From Ophiobolus disseminans (taxonomy: Eukaryota > Ascomycota > Dothideomycetes > Pleosporales > Phaeosphaeriaceae): 64,000 nt of DNA. Under the pieces are notes generated by a model. It was not told the origin of the DNA. It ran no database searches and saw only the letters and a list, made by a program, of their open reading frames with translations. Shown one piece after another: positions 22,900-36,089 of this stretch. A program made the position numbers and the translations under genes. Every line of letters begins with the position of its first letter. Positions within the stretch are counted from its first letter, which is position 1. The stretch lies in the NCBI GenBank assembly GCA_010093685.1, contig MU006239.1:352638-416637 (forward strand), in the 5' to 3' direction.

Positions 22900-25337
22900 G
22901 CTTACCTTAGAAAGTTAGTATTCGGTTCTCTATGTGCTTTATATAGCAGAAGAAGCTAATTGTAATATAGTCTAAGCCTGTGTCTTCTGCTCTATGCTAC
23001 ATGTTCTAAGTGTTCTACTTAAAGCCTGTAGTAAAGGCTAGATCTATAATTAATGTAGATCTTAGATTAGACCTAAAAAAGGTCTGCTTCTGCGCTGCGT
23101 TTAGCAGCACGCATCTATGCCTCTCTAGCTAGTCTTGTAGTTATTTTGCTTTCTAGTTTAAGTTCTGTATTGCAGTATTCTACATAGAGCTGTAGCTTTT
23201 AAGTCTCCTGCAATAAGAAAGGGTAGCGTAAGTTAAAGGGATAGAAGAGCTCTTTCTACTATCCTTACTTCTTGTAGTTGTAAGGTAGAGTCTTCTGTAA
23301 GCTCCTTTTTATTGTAAATATTTAGAAGCAGAAAGCGCTCTATAGGCCCTAAGATTTCTAGTACTTAAAGATCGTTATCTATACTAAGATTATCTCTTTG
23401 CTTGTGTTTAATTGCAGCTTCTGTACGGATATAGATAGCTATTCTAGGCCTCTTATCTAATTTTAGCAAGACTAGAGTATAGAATAGATGTAGAAATAAA
23501 AACCAGCTACTATCTCTACTATCTAGCTATGCGCTTAGCTCTTGTACTAGAACTATGTCTGTTCTTTTTGCAAATGCTAGCTCTAGAAGAGTTTATTAAA
23601 CTTCTTATCTCTTTCCTATATTATGCTGCAGGAATGAGATCTCTTCTTAGATCTTAGTAGTAGTGCTATCTAAGATGTCCTAGCTTTAGTATGTCTCTTC
23701 TTCTTGTTGTTATTGTTGTTGCTGAGAGACGTTGGAACTTTGATTGAAATGAGTGTATTGATCAGATAACTGCTTAGGAAAGATCGGATGAAAATCCAGG
23801 TTATATACCCTACGTCGGGGCCTTGATCCCCGTGTTCCCGGCCTGATCTCGTGATCAGCCTCGGCTCAAACCTCAATTCTCCAACAGTTATAACATAGAG
23901 AAGAGTTAGCTAAGGTAGAGTTACTAGTATTACTTAAGTAAGTATACTATCTGCTTGTAGCTATATGTTCTTCTAAGCAGTTTATGCAGCTAGGCTTCTA
24001 GTGCATGCACATTCTTCCTGTAACTTTACATTCTATACAGCTTAGGTAGTCTTTTATGTAATGCAGTTCTATACAGAACTTACAGCCTCTGCTTTTGCAC
24101 ATTTGTCTATTATGCCTAAGCTTAAAGCAGCTCTAGTATTAGGTCTTTAGGGAGATATCTTAGTATTTAGCTAGGTAAGCAATGCTTCCTGCAACGTTAA
24201 TTTGTCTTTAAGCTAGAAGCTTTTAGCGTTCTTCTTTACTTTCTACTACAAAGACAATAGAGGTATACCTTTAATATAGAGGTAGAAGATATGCATTCTT
24301 AAGTCTCTTGCGCTTTGCTAGCTATCTAGAGATGCCTTTAATAGTTATATTATTAAAGGTCTTAATTTCTGCTTTAAGCTCTGCAGAAGAGTTAATAAAT
24401 TCTAGGTGCATGTAGACTCCGTGTGCAACTACCTATATCTACTCTTCTTGTTTCTGCATACCTTTGTAGCTAACCTATACTACTAGCTGCTATAGGTCTG
24501 CGTGCTGTAGAAGAAACTTAGCAGTAAAGTTACTTGTAGTAGTAAGAATTAGATTCTTTTTTGCTGTACGGCGGATGTTTGCAACTACTACTATAGAGTT
24601 TAACACTATTTAGAGCGCAGTATTAATAGCATTTCCCTGTGCTAGAGGATTAATTGCCTCTGCTGCTATAGCTTCTGCTTCGCTAACTAGTAGTACTAGG
24701 TCTCTTATCTATCTCTTCTTCTTGTATTAGGCTATAGTTACTTTAGCTGTATTTCTCTTATTGTTGTTGTTCTTATAGTTCTACTACTAATTACTAGGCA
24801 GCGACGTATAGGTAGGTCTTTCTAAAAGAGAGGTCTTGTTTTAGTGTGTAGCTGCAGTGTTCCCTGTAGCTTCTGCATATGTCTTCTTTATAGGGTTTGC
24901 TTACTTAGGGGTGTTTCTAGCTGCATTTGTAGTTTTAAAAATCTGTGCTTTAAAAGCTTAGAATTCCTTTGCTAGCTCTTTTGTAACTGCTAGAGCTAAT
25001 TCTGCCTTACCTTACTACACTAGGCTAGCTTAAGCAATAAGGTCTCTTGTTGCTGTTTCTGCTTCTATATTTTAGCCTTAAACAACTTAAAGAGCTTCTT
25101 TAAAGGCTTGTACTCCCTATGCAATAAGGTACTTCTATCTTGCCTTTTAAGAGGATACAACTGCATTCTATACTAGTAGTTATTACTATTGTTACTTTAG
25201 GGAGCGTTGTTCTCGTGTTCGCTTTTTGTTGCTTTGTCTTAGTAAAGCTATCTCTATAGCTTGTAGTTTATCTTAGCTGCTTTCGTCTTCTTCTAAAGCT
25301 AAGTCTATGTACATAGCATTCTTCTTCCCTATGCCTT
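22900..25337 (-). pseudogene. LINE 5' half: ORF1 with zinc knuckles and APE-type endonuclease
   Basis: On the minus strand, right to left, ORF1 (about 23,900-25,330) carries a cluster of Cys/His residues near 24,040-24,110 (CKSRGCKFC, CIECKV, CINC). These resemble the CCHC knuckles of LINE nucleic-acid-binding proteins. The endonuclease domain follows, with LQHNIGK near 23,620 and DIVLVQE near 23,545, the N-terminal motifs of APE-like nucleases that nick target DNA. A solo LTR (23,714-23,886) splits the two. Frames are broken by RIP-type stops. It may be the 5' part of the LINE at 18,346-21,707, or of the copy ending at 21,708. Confidence 0.65.
23714..23886 (-). repeat. LTR-X solo LTR with target duplication
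   Basis: A 173 bp LTR related to 14,673-14,846, flanked by the perfect 5 bp duplication GTTAT (23,709-23,713 and 23,887-23,891). No polypurine tract or interior adjoins it, so it is a solo LTR left by recombination. It is less mutated than the other copy and is the better template for this family. Confidence 0.85.
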
Positions 25338-28300
25338 TGTTAGATGTAATCAGCCTTTTAGCAGGGCGCTTAGAGACGGCAGAACTAATCATGTGCTAGA
25401 TTACTGCTAGCGCAGACTTAGAATAAGGAAGATAAAGATAAGCAGAGGAGACCCCTCGAGAGAACGCACAAGACACACAATCAATACACAACTATTAATT
25501 ATAATTAACACTAATTAACATTATTTATCTTTACACGATCTGATTAACCCTCCGATCTAACAATTAAGAGTCTCACTGCCTTAACCAAACGAGGATTAGA
25601 ACTAACTAACGCGAGAAAACTCTGTAACCTATTAAAAGGATGTCTACACTACCTCTACAATACTTCTTAGTGATCCTAAATAATCACATAAACTAGATTA
25701 AGTAGCTGCGCTAGATTAAGACGCGCGCTAACTCCCTATGCGTGTAGGAAAAGATAGATCTAAACCTTACGATCTAACCCCTCACTAAACTAGAGGTGCT
25801 ACTAATACCTTAACTAAGCGACTATTAAGCGTCGCAACAAGCGATTAACGCGCACGCTACCGCGCAATAAGCGATTAACGCTTACAGCGACATTGCACTA
25901 TTTATACCTGCTTAACCTACAGACCTCGCTACGAACGCGAAGGCATCGTACAAAGAAGATTTAGAGATCTATAAGCTAGAGATAGATTGCTATAAAGCAG
26001 AAGATTATAAGTACACGCAAGAGCAAGCTACGTTCGACAAGATTACGCAGGAGATACAGCGAACGGTTAATAACTACCTATACACAAACTACTGCAGAGT
26101 AAGACAATTACATTATTAGTAGATCACTAACCTAATAGCTACTATTAGCATTAATGCTAGAGACGAGACTAAGGAAGCCCGAGAGCGGTACAGAAACGCG
26201 ATAAAGGCTCCTAGAATAATCGCCTCTTAGGAAACATAGCTCACGGAAGTTGATCACGCTACAACCGAGGGCAAAGCCGTTAGAATACCTAAGTACTAAC
26301 TAGACACGTATATTAAGGAGGACTTTACCTAAGCTACAGCTAAGCACTTAGAACAATAGACGATATTATTTGCAGCTAACAGGCTGAAAAACCCCTTAAT
26401 CACGGTTAAAGACATAATCCGCGAATACCGAGACTACATGCAGCTGTTCTACCTATCGAGAGCGAAGACAGCAAAGGCAGCCTTTAGAGCAGCCGCTGTA
26501 GGTAGAACACTAACGCTCTATAGAACAGGTTAGACAATCCTAGGCAGAAGCGGAAGAGCCGCTAAGGCCAAAAGCAGATTGTAGCTGCTAGAGCCACTAG
26601 ATCAAACCCTATTCAACAAACTATAAGCAAGTGCGAAGCATGCAATATAAGACACGCACTCAAGGACTGCTAGTACGCGCACCTAGGCAACGCACTAACT
26701 TAGTGGCGACTCTAAGAAGATAGAATAGATTAAGTCTAATCACGCATCGACAACAGTCTATCTATGCAAGAAACAATTCGCAGCGTTAAGCGACTAGCAC
26801 GATCTAAAACCCTATTAATAAAGAAGTCGCATACAGCGACCCCTACAGTTAAGCAAGACGACTAACTCTATAGTTAGAAAATTAGAGAGATTAACTACAC
26901 GTTTATTAAGGCCTTGTTTAAAGCTAGCTAGGTTACGTACCCTCTACAACGATTATAGATTCTTAACTCCGGATTAACATGTTACGTCTCTAACGATATT
27001 AGTCGATTTACTAGAACAAGACTAGCAACGCAAGGAGACTTCCTATTAGCAGGCAACTTACAAGTATAGATTAAGGTATATAGATTAGTTACCCTAACAG
27101 TAGCTAGTGGCAGCAATTAAAGCTAACTACACTTAAAGAACGTAGCCTACTATCCTAATCTGCTCTGCAATCTTATCTCTTTTAGGATACTCGGCTTGCA
27201 AGGTCTCTAGTAGGATACTAAATATAACCTAACAGTTCTTTAACAGTTACAAACTAATAGTCTAATCGCCGATCTTACTAAGCAGCATAGATAGTAGGTA
27301 ATCGAAGCAAATCCGATCACTAACTACGCAACAATAGCCGCTAGAGCAGCAAAGCTGCGCTATAATCCACGACAACGCGCATAAGCGCTAATCTAGTATA
27401 AGAGATTAGGACACCTAGGACTAAGCGCGCTCGAGTATCTTGTACAACAGTCTAAGGGAGTGAAGATTACTAGAGTACTTATAGTCGACTGCGACGCCTG
27501 TAGAAGAGCAAAAGCTAAACAGCTAATCCGCTGCACGCTACGCAGGATTAATAAGGCTCTAGGGGAACGCGTCTTACTCGACTTTCACGATTATAAAGCT
27601 AACAGCTTAACGAAAGAGAAAAGCTAAATGCTAATTATAGATTAAGTGACTAGGTTTATGTAGGACTACTATTTCAAGGATGATTAAACAGCGCGATTAA
27701 TTATTAAGGCGCTTGAGTCTTTTGTAATCCTTATAAAGACTTAGTTTAATATTACTATTAAGATCATCGAAACTAACAACGAGATCGTTACAGTTAAGCT
27801 AGAAGTGGCTCGTTAGGCAGAATCCTAAGGCATCTGTGTCGAGCCTTCCGCCCTAGACACCTAATTATAGAATAGTAGAGTAGAACGCTTAGAGAGTGTA
27901 ATTAAGGAGAAAGGACGAGCAATGCGACTCGACGCTAACCTGCTATAGCTACTATAGCCTAAGATCTCTTAATCAGCTGTATATCTCTATAATCGAACAC
28001 CGCGATATGCGAATTGATAGAGATCACTGTACGAAGAGTTTTTCACTTATAACGCCTACTAAAACGGGATTGTTACCTTACTGCGCAAGCTACACTAAGG
28101 TCACCTATGAGCATATAGGTACAAGGTATTTGCAATAACAGATAATACAAAACGAGGTAAGAGCAAGCTACAGCGACTTGATCCTAAGGCATAGATTAGA
28201 TACCTAGTCGGATATCGATCTACAAACATCTTTCGTGTATAGGTTCCTACTATGTCTAAGGTAAATACTACACGTAACGTTGTATTTAACAAGGAATTAA

Positions 28301-30805
28301 TCTTTACTAGAGATAAGAAAGATGTTATAGACAACCTAATGCACAGCACTCTTAAAGAGATCGAGGCGTAGATTAGGACCGTAGAGCTTCCCCTAGGGAT
28401 CAACAACGAGCAAGAGGAAACACAGTTGTTCCTTAAAGATAAGTCTTTTAACGAAGGACAAGTACAGGAATCAACACCTAATTAATATAATAATAGCGGA
28501 AGAAAGGTTTGAGCAGCTTACCCCTCACTACCGCTAACGCCTCCACTAGTAGCCCTCTTAGCGAACCTTATAACAGCGCAGGAATTAAGGTAGGTAGATA
28601 ATCCTCTTAAATTCAAGAGTTAGAACGTCGCCCTTGCGCAGCTACTAAACCGTAGGATTAATCACCTCTTAAGTGCGAGCTGCAGCAAGAGACCTAATCT
28701 ACGCAGTGCCGATATAGGATCACAATCCGTTAGTGAGAGCCTCTAGCATAATTAGATAGACCTATAGGCTGCAGCGTTTATAGCAGGTGCGAGAGTAGGA
28801 AAAGTTTAACAACTAAACGACAAGAAACTTAATAGTGCGGCGGTTAATCGATTGCTTAAGGGCTAAGGCTATAGCTACATGCCTTATTTGAGCGAGCTCC
28901 CGCTAGCACTAAGCCTAAATTAACTTAAGAAGAATCACTTATTCTACTAGTTGTTTAAGAAAGCTAAAGAGGATTACGTCTTAAGTTACAAGCAATTAAA
29001 CTTATAGTTAGAAGTCCCGACGCAAGAAGCACAACTAATAGGCACTTAGACACTTAATTCTATGTAGGTATACACCTATAAGATTAATAAGGATTATTGT
29101 TTTGTTAAGTGCAAAGCGCGCTTAGTCGTTTAGGGCGATTAACAACGCAACGTCACTGCTTAGAAGACCTACGCCGCTACGCTAGCAGGCTAATCCTTTC
29201 AAATTGCGCTTGCAATTGCCGCTCGCTTTGATCTTAAACTTAAGCAGTATAACGTAACTAACGCTTTCGCAAACGCTCTAATCGATCGACTCGTATACAT
29301 AAGAATGCCGCGTAGCTACGCGCAGCACGGAAAAATCCTAAAGCTTAACAAAGCCCTTTACGGCCTCTAGATCTCGCTACTACTCTAGCAACGAGACTTT
29401 ACCACATACCTTAGAAGCCGTAGCTTTACTGCCGTTCTACACGAGCTATGTTGCATAATCTATTAAGAGATCTTTATATTCTTCTACGTTAACGATATAA
29501 TCGTAATGTACAGCAAGAACCGTAGATCAAAAGCACAAGTAGCTGTTAAGAACATAAAAAAGAAGTACAGCATAATAGGTAGAGACAATCTACATTAGTT
29601 CTTAGGCATAGAGGTAATTAGGGATCGATCCTAACAAAAGATATAGATCTCCTAATTAGTATACCTTAAGAAGATTATCTAATTAGTGAGCAATCACTCT
29701 ATTAAGTGCGATACACTAATAATCAAAGCCGAATTGCTGCTCTAAGAGGGCTTCGCTACTCCTAGAGAGATTAACCTCTACTAACGCAAGATTAGATTAC
29801 TACTCTTCGCAGCGGTTAACACGAGACCTAACACGGCCTTCGCAGTATTACGTCTAGCACGATTCCTTACAAATCCTAGGCTTAATTACTAGTTAGCTAC
29901 TAATCGCGTAATCCTATACCTAAACCGTACACGAACGCTTGCACTGCAACTAGGTAGAGAAGATTACCTAGTTGTTGCTAGCGATGCCTTATTTGCCGAC
30001 AATACTCTAGATCGCAAGAGCTTCTAAGGATACGTAATTAAACTGTTTAGAGAACTAATCGCATAGAGAGCGAACAAACAAAATACGATCACAACGTTAA
30101 CTATAGAAGCTAAACTGCTTGCGCTCTTATAAGTAGCGAAAGAGGCTATGTTTATCTAGATGCTGCTTACTAAGCTACAAATTTAGTTAGCTAACTAAAC
30201 GATTACTATACAATGCGATAACACGCAAACAATTCGATTAATCTTAGAAGAGATCTCCTAGTTGACCACGAAGCTACAGCATATCGATATCTATAACTAC
30301 TAGCTTAGGCAAGAGGCTCAAAGTAAGTCGATTAAGGTGATCTACGTAGAGTCAAGCAAGATGCTCGCCAACGGACTTACAAAGCTATTGCTAGCAAATT
30401 AGTGGGCTAGGTTCCTACAACAGATAGGACTTATTGATATAGAAGAACAACAAAGGCTAGAAGCAGATATAGGATAGATAAACAATCGATTAGAAGCCCT
30501 AGACCTTTGAGCAAATAGCGCGCAGAAGATAGTAGCACTATAGGTTTAGCTTAATCCTAACGTTTAAGCTAAGAGGGTGTATTAGATGTGATTAGCCTTT
30601 TAGCAGGGCGCTTAGAGACGGCAGAACTAATTATGTGCTAGATTACTGCTAGCGCAGACTTAGGATAAGAAAGATAAAGATAAGCAGAGGAGACCCCTCG
30701 AGAGAACACACAAGACACACAAATCAATACACAACTGTTAATTATAATTAATACTAATTAACATTATTTATCTTTACACGATCTGATTAACCCTCCGATC
30801 TGACA
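25338..30805 (+). mobile_element. Copia-2, complete LTR retrotransposon
   Basis: LTRs of 225 and 226 bp (25,338-25,562 and 30,580-30,805) enclose a Ty1/copia interior. The 5' LTR starts TGTTAGATG and ends TCTAACA. The 3' LTR starts TATTAGATG, as expected from RIP of TGTCAG, and ends TCTGACA. The primer-binding site AATTAAGAGTCTCACTGCC follows the 5' LTR directly and a purine run (AAGAGGGTG) precedes the 3' LTR. I find no matching 5 bp flanks (GCCTT against CAAGT), so one flank has been rearranged or the LTRs come from different insertions. Confidence 0.85.
25620..30530 (+). pseudogene. Copia-2 gag-pol polyprotein, RIP-inactivated
   Basis: The plus-strand frame follows Copia-1 domain for domain but differs strongly in sequence, so it is a separate family. 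The integrase zinc site lies at about 27,410-27,520 (CDACRRAKAK). Catalytic acidic positions lie near 27,580 (LLDFHDY), 27,780 (ETNNE, the Asp changed to Asn) and 27,890. Reverse transcriptase runs about 29,050-29,650 with YVND near 29,487 instead of YVDD. RNase H occupies about 29,960-30,400. Breaks are TAG/TAA. The codons look more CG-rich than those of Copia-1. Confidence 0.8.
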
Positions 30806-31955
30806 CAAGTAGAGCCGAAGTAGGATCGTGTCGGCTCGTTAGGCAGCGTTAGGCAGCCTACGTACCTACTGATATATGTGATCCGACATATAGAATTTTA
30901 ATAAGTCTAGCTTTATAATAGATAAAATAACCACTTAGCTTATACTTATAGACTTAGAGAAACCTATAAAATAGAAGAAACTATAGCCTAGTAATTGCAA
31001 GTAGATTACTCTAGTATAAAGTGTTACTATAATAGAGCGTATTATTCTACTCTTTCTTATCTTTAAGTTATAGACAAGATTTTTATCCCTGTCTAGTACG
31101 CTAATCTATCCTATAATTAGGCAATTAGCGTCTCTTCTATTAGCTGAATTAATAATAATCTCGTGCTAGTATAGCTTAAGCGCTTTAACACTTATATAAA
31201 AATACTTTCTACTAAAATATTTAAGCTGCTTGTTATTAATAGCTATAAGAGCTACTACTTAATAGAATTCTAGAACTACTATAAGAAGTGCAAAGGTATC
31301 GCTCTCTATATACTATCTTACTTATTATATTATATCTACTATAGCTACTTAATATTATTCTCTACTCGCTATTAAAGTTCTACTATAGTAATAGAATCTT
31401 GCTCTTAGCACGTAGCTGTATCTACTATGTTAATAAAGATATCTTTCTACTAGCCTTATAATCTACTTTTAAGAAGAGGTTTATAGTAAAGAATATCTAC
31501 GCAAGATTTTAAAGCGCTAAGCTAATTCTATATAACTCTAATGTAATATTGCTAAAACTCGATATATAGCTATATACGCTAATACTATCTATACTAGACA
31601 CTATTACCTAGAAAATAAAAATACTACGCTACGCCTACATAATAGAGATATAATCTATATTAGTCTAAAATTGTATATAAAACTATTAGAGGTCTCTAGT
31701 AAGTTTACTAGATAAGTAGATAAGGTAGCTAAGTAAAGATGCTTAGTAGATAGCTTATAGTATAGTAGTATTAGTATAAAAGAAAGTAGGCTATCTATAA
31801 GACGCTATTAATACGCTTATAGAGCGCAAGATCTATAGAAGGTAGTATATACGCGTAGAGAATACTCTAACAGTTATTATAGCATGATTAAATATAACTT
31901 CTATGCCCGTAAGATCGTGGGAAGATAATAATCTCTTTCTATAATCTATTAAGAG
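30806..31955. other. AT-rich RIP-decayed DNA, unidentified
   Basis: There is no frame above 60 codons and no terminal repeats. A short segment near 30,835-30,870 has two TTAGGCAGC repeats and retains higher GC. The remainder is dominated by TATA, TAG and CTA. It probably represents one or more old repeats with no relative elsewhere in the window. Confidence 0.45.
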
Positions 31956-32331
31956 TAGGCTGGTAAATTGGTTCTGTACATCGGGTAGCTAAAACCGCAA
32001 TATCTCTACGAGTACTCAACCAAATTAAATGATCTATAGTTTGTTTTGTAGCATCAATGCAGATCTATAATCTTGTGATATAGTGTTTTGTTATACATCA
32101 AACACCGCAAAAGCTATTTGGGTTCGGAGTTTTATGTGGAGACCCAATGTTTCAGATTTGGGTACCTAAATAACTTTTGCAGTACTAGATTTATCACAAA
32201 ACGTTTTATAACGGAACTATAGAGCTACATTAGGGCTACAAAAACCACTATAGATTGTCTAATTTAGTTGGGTACTCGTAGAGATATTGCGGTTTTAGCT
32301 TCCCGATGTGGAGACCCAATTTACCAGCCTA
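31956..32331. mobile_element. hAT-like palindromic MITE, copy 3
   Basis: A third 376 bp copy with intact TAGGCTGGTAAATTGG termini. The 8 bp flanks (ATTAAGAG and GGACAGAC) do not match, and Gypsy-2 begins directly to the right in mid-pol. The MITE therefore lies at a rearrangement junction rather than in an undisturbed insertion site. Confidence 0.8.
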
Positions 32332-32339
32332 GGACAGAC

Positions 32340-35300
32340 TAGCGTGCTGTACAATAGGTTTGATCTTCCTTTACACCTTGTTTCTAGAGTTACTCTAGAG
32401 CAGCAGGTTCTATAGGTTCAATCTAGGTAGGAAAGGCATAAGTTAGCAGAGTTATGCTAGTAAAGGAAGTAACAGCATCTATAGAGTTATCTATCTCTTC
32501 TTTAGCAGTAGTAGGTTTTAGAAGCTGTTGATACTAGTGCTTAAGGCGTGTATCTTCTGCATCTGCAGGTAGGTCTTGTTCCTTTCTTAAAAGGGCATCT
32601 ACTCTCTTATTTAGCTTCCTAGGCTAGTATTGCAGCGTGATGTTGTAGCGTTCTAAGAGAATAGACTATCTAATCTGCCTTTTATTAATCACCCTAGGTT
32701 TAGTAAAGTATTCTAGGTTCTTGTAGTTAGTGCGAACAGTAAACTTCTCTATAGTCTAGAATTTAGAATCCTATTATTCTACGCAGCGTATAATAGCTAG
32801 CATTTCCTTATTATAGATTTTATAGTTGCATTTATAGGGGTTGTTCTTGCGTAAAAAGTAGGCGCAGGGCCTAAGTATTCCCTTGTCATCATACTAAGAG
32901 AGGATGCTACCTATAGCATAGCTAGAGGAGTCTGTTTTAACTACTGTTTTCCGGTCTAGATAGAAATGCGCTACAACAGGCTCGCTAACAAAGACAGCCT
33001 TAAGCTTATTAAAGGCTTCTTGCTCTTATTATGTCTAGCGCTAGCTAACGTCCCTAGTAAGCTAGGTAAGAGGTGCTGCAATGTTAGCAAAGTCCTAAAT
33101 AAAGCGCTAGTAGAAGTTAGCAAATCCTAGGAAACTGCGGACTCCTTTCACTAATGTAGGGGCTCTCTAGTTAGTAATAGCTTTAATCTTCTTAGGGTCT
33201 ATGCACAGTCCATTTTCTGCATTAATAATAAAGTCTAGATACTTAGAAGTCTTGACTTCAAATTCGCATTTATTAATATCTAGTTAAAGGCTAGTATCCT
33301 TAAGAGCGTCTAGGACTTTATTAACATAGATGCATTGTTCTTAAAGTGAGCTATTAGTGTATATAAGAACGTTATCTAGGTAAGCAGATACAAAGTTATC
33401 TAGAAAGCGACGTAAAACCTAGTTAATGTAGCGCTGAAAGGTGCTAGGAGAGCTAACTATGCTAAAAGGAGTGACAAGCTATTTATAGAGTCTAAAGCGG
33501 GTCTAGAAAGTAGTAAGCTATTTATCTTCTTCTTAAATGCGTATCTTGTAAAAGGCTGCAATAACATCTAGTTTAGTATACTACTTAGCCTTGCAGATAT
33601 TGTTCAACGTCTTGTAGATAAGTAGAAGAGAGTAGCGGTCTTTCTTAGTAATTGCATTAAGTGCTCTGTAGTCAATGCACATACGTAGGCCGCTACTAGG
33701 TTTCTTTGCAAAGAGAACTAGTGCTGCAGTAGAAGAGCTACTTACCCTAATAAATCCCTTGTCTAGTAGTAATGTAAGTTCTTTGCGTAGTACTAGCAAC
33801 TTATTCCTAGATATATTGTAGAGAGGTCCTTATAGTATTTGTAGACTTTTCCTATCTTCTTTAATAAGCTTAATGCGGTGGTTAACTCCTTAGCGGTGTA
33901 GTAGAAGCTTAGCAGCCTAATTAGGATTAAAGACTGGTAGCTAATAGCGGTAGCTTAAAGGCAACAAGTCCTTAATTTGTTCTAGGCTTAGCTAGGCTTT
34001 AGGGGCTAAAGCCTTCTAAATGTCGACTAAAGAAGCTGCAAAAATACTAATAGACTTATCCTTCTTAGAAGCTTAGATGTATCTTTGCATAGCAATTGCA
34101 GAGATCTTATAAAGAGTAGGTTAGAGTAGTAGTTCCTCTTCTTTGCTGCTAAGGTAGATGCGGGTTCTTTCTAAGTAGATGTAGATAGACCTTCTTGCTA
34201 GTGCAATAGTAACATTATGCATATTAAACTAGAAGCGTCTAAGTAGGATATTAAAACTAAGGTAGGTGTTTTCTACTATGTATCCCTATATAGTGCGTGT
34301 GTATCCCTTAATATTATATGTAAAGTAGCAGGCTTGCCTAATAATTCGAGTTCCTTCTACTCCTTAAAGGGTCCTAGGTGTAGGTAGATTAATGCACTAG
34401 AATTTAGCTTTTTAATTAAACTAGGCACTTACAAGGGCAACTAAAATCTAGTATAGTAGATGCATAATAAGTTTAGTTTATTAACATGTGTATAGTAAGT
34501 GGTTTTGCTATTATATAAGGTTAAAATAAGCGCTAGTCTTGCTTTATTCTTAAAGCCTTCTCCTTGTGCTCCTGTTAGTGACTTTAAACAGGAGCTACTC
34601 TTTTTCTAACTCGGAATTAATCTCTTCTAGCTAAGGTCTTTTAGTAATCTTTGTAGTTGCAACAACAGTAGGGGATAGGCGACGTGTAGGAGCATAAGAG
34701 CAAGAGCTAATAATGTGTCTAGAAGCTCCACAGCATATACACAAGCGGTTGTTCCTACGTCTCTAAATCTTATTCTTGCTCACCTACTTAGCACGTTAAT
34801 TTCCTAGGGATTAAGCAGCATAAGTGTGTGTAGGTTCCTAATCTATTGCTTCTTTAGAGCTATCTTGCTGCATATAGCTTTATTACGCTTGTCCTTTCTA
34901 TAGTGCTTTAATTGCATCTAGTCTTCACCTAATAGTCTAAAGTAGAGAGGTAAATCCTCTATACTTAGTAGGGACTAGAAAGACGCTAACTAGTCTCTCC
35001 TGTATAGCATAGCTTATAGCATTCTCTAGGAGTGAGATCTTGATAGTGTCATTAAATAATAATGCTCTAGCGTTTGCTAGCTCGGTCTCAAAGCGTGGCA
35101 GGAACCGGGCAAAAGGCTTATGCACTTTCTGCTTAATAGAGTAGACGTTAGATAGGGCTTTCTTCTGTTGGTTAGGGTCGCTGTATCTGCTAGCTAAATA
35201 ATCTAGTAGTTAGGAGCCTAAACTATGATCCTCCTCTTTCTTAGCTCTAACAAAAGCTAAGCACATATTCTAGGCATTGCTGCGTAGTCTAGCAAAGATG

Positions 35301-35968
35301 TATCGCAGCTAATCTATGTCTAACCTAATACTTCTGCTATTAGTCTTAATTTTGTTTCTTGCTTTAATTTCTTATCTATTCTATTTAGAGCGTGTTCTAT
35401 TAAACTCTAAGAGCTGTAGCAGTTTCTCCTTCCTTTTCTTAGACTAGAGTGCATTAAGGCTTTGTTGCAGAGTATTCTAGAGGCCTTGCATAGTCTGTTA
35501 ATTAATAGCGTTGCTTTAAACTATTTGCTGCATAAAAGCATAGAAGGTTTACTCTATAGTTAGAGGAGCATTTGCAGCGTTGCTGCTATTAGCTATTTGC
35601 TTAGGTTCTTCTATAGTATGTTCTATTGTGTCCGGTAATTCTAGTGATTCTAGTAATAATCAATATTTCCGTTAATGCCTAGTAGCTCCGTTAGTGTCCA
35701 ATGATTCCGTTAATGTCTAATAATTCCGTTAATGTCTAATAATTCCATTAATGTCTAATAATTCCGTTAATATCTAATAATTCCGTTAATGTCTAATGTA
35801 TTTGTTACATGCTCATGCAGGTGTTTAACCGTAGAGGTCCCTGTAGTAGCGTTCTTGTATTCCGTTATATTGCTCTCGCAATTGTTCCGTTGTATTACTC
35901 TCGTAATTCCGTTGTAGAGCACTAGGGGATAGCTACACTAGCTACTTAAGTAGTAGATCGAATTTAAA
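32340..35968 (-). pseudogene. Gypsy-2 gag-pol (same family as Gypsy-1), 3'-truncated
   Basis: A minus-strand copy closely related to Gypsy-1. It keeps gag with an intact CCHC knuckle (CICCGASRHIISSC, about 34,708-34,749), protease and reverse transcriptase with YLDN near 33,370-33,390 (D-to-N of YLDD). One 72-codon open frame, 33,581-33,799, covers the RT fingers and palm (MCIDYRALN). Part of RNase H is present, but integrase, chromodomain and 3' LTR are missing: it stops at about 32,340 next to MITE copy 3. The 5' LTR lies to the right and is split by Copia-3. Gypsy-2 shows the uninterrupted sequence at the Copia-1 insertion site of Gypsy-1. Confidence 0.8.
35667..35800 (-). repeat. 19 bp minisatellite upstream of Gypsy-2 gag
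   Basis: About seven units of TTCCGTTAATGTCTAATAA with few substitutions. The period is not a multiple of three, and on the minus strand the array lies between the 5' LTR and the knuckle-bearing part of gag, so it is probably leader. Diverged TTCCGTT units continue to about 35,920. Confidence 0.7.
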
Positions 35969-36089
35969 TATAAGGGGCTAGGCTAAAGACAGCAGGAAGG
36001 CTAGGTTTAACTATAATAAATTTGATAGAGTCTATCTAGAGCTAGAGAGCAGGCTAACTTTATAGTAGACTGCTAGCTTCTAGAAGTTT
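35969..36089 (-). repeat. Gypsy-2 5' LTR, left part
   Basis: This is the left 121 bp of the same LTR as 2,991-4,390, starting TATAAGGGGC (RIP of TGTAAGGGGC). It carries the minus-strand TATA box (about 36,059-36,065). It is interrupted at 36,090 by Copia-3 and resumes at 49,312. The internal primer-binding region is immediately left of it, at 35,957-35,966. Confidence 0.75.

Noticed and set aside
28101..28406. A 101-codon minus-strand frame inside Copia-2
   Set aside because: It lies antisense to the integrase-RT linker of Copia-2 and has no motif; it stays open because RIP stops on the plus strand do not create stops in that frame.
35667..35800. CRISPR-like array
   Set aside because: The 19 bp units adjoin without spacers, and the context is a eukaryotic retrotransposon leader.
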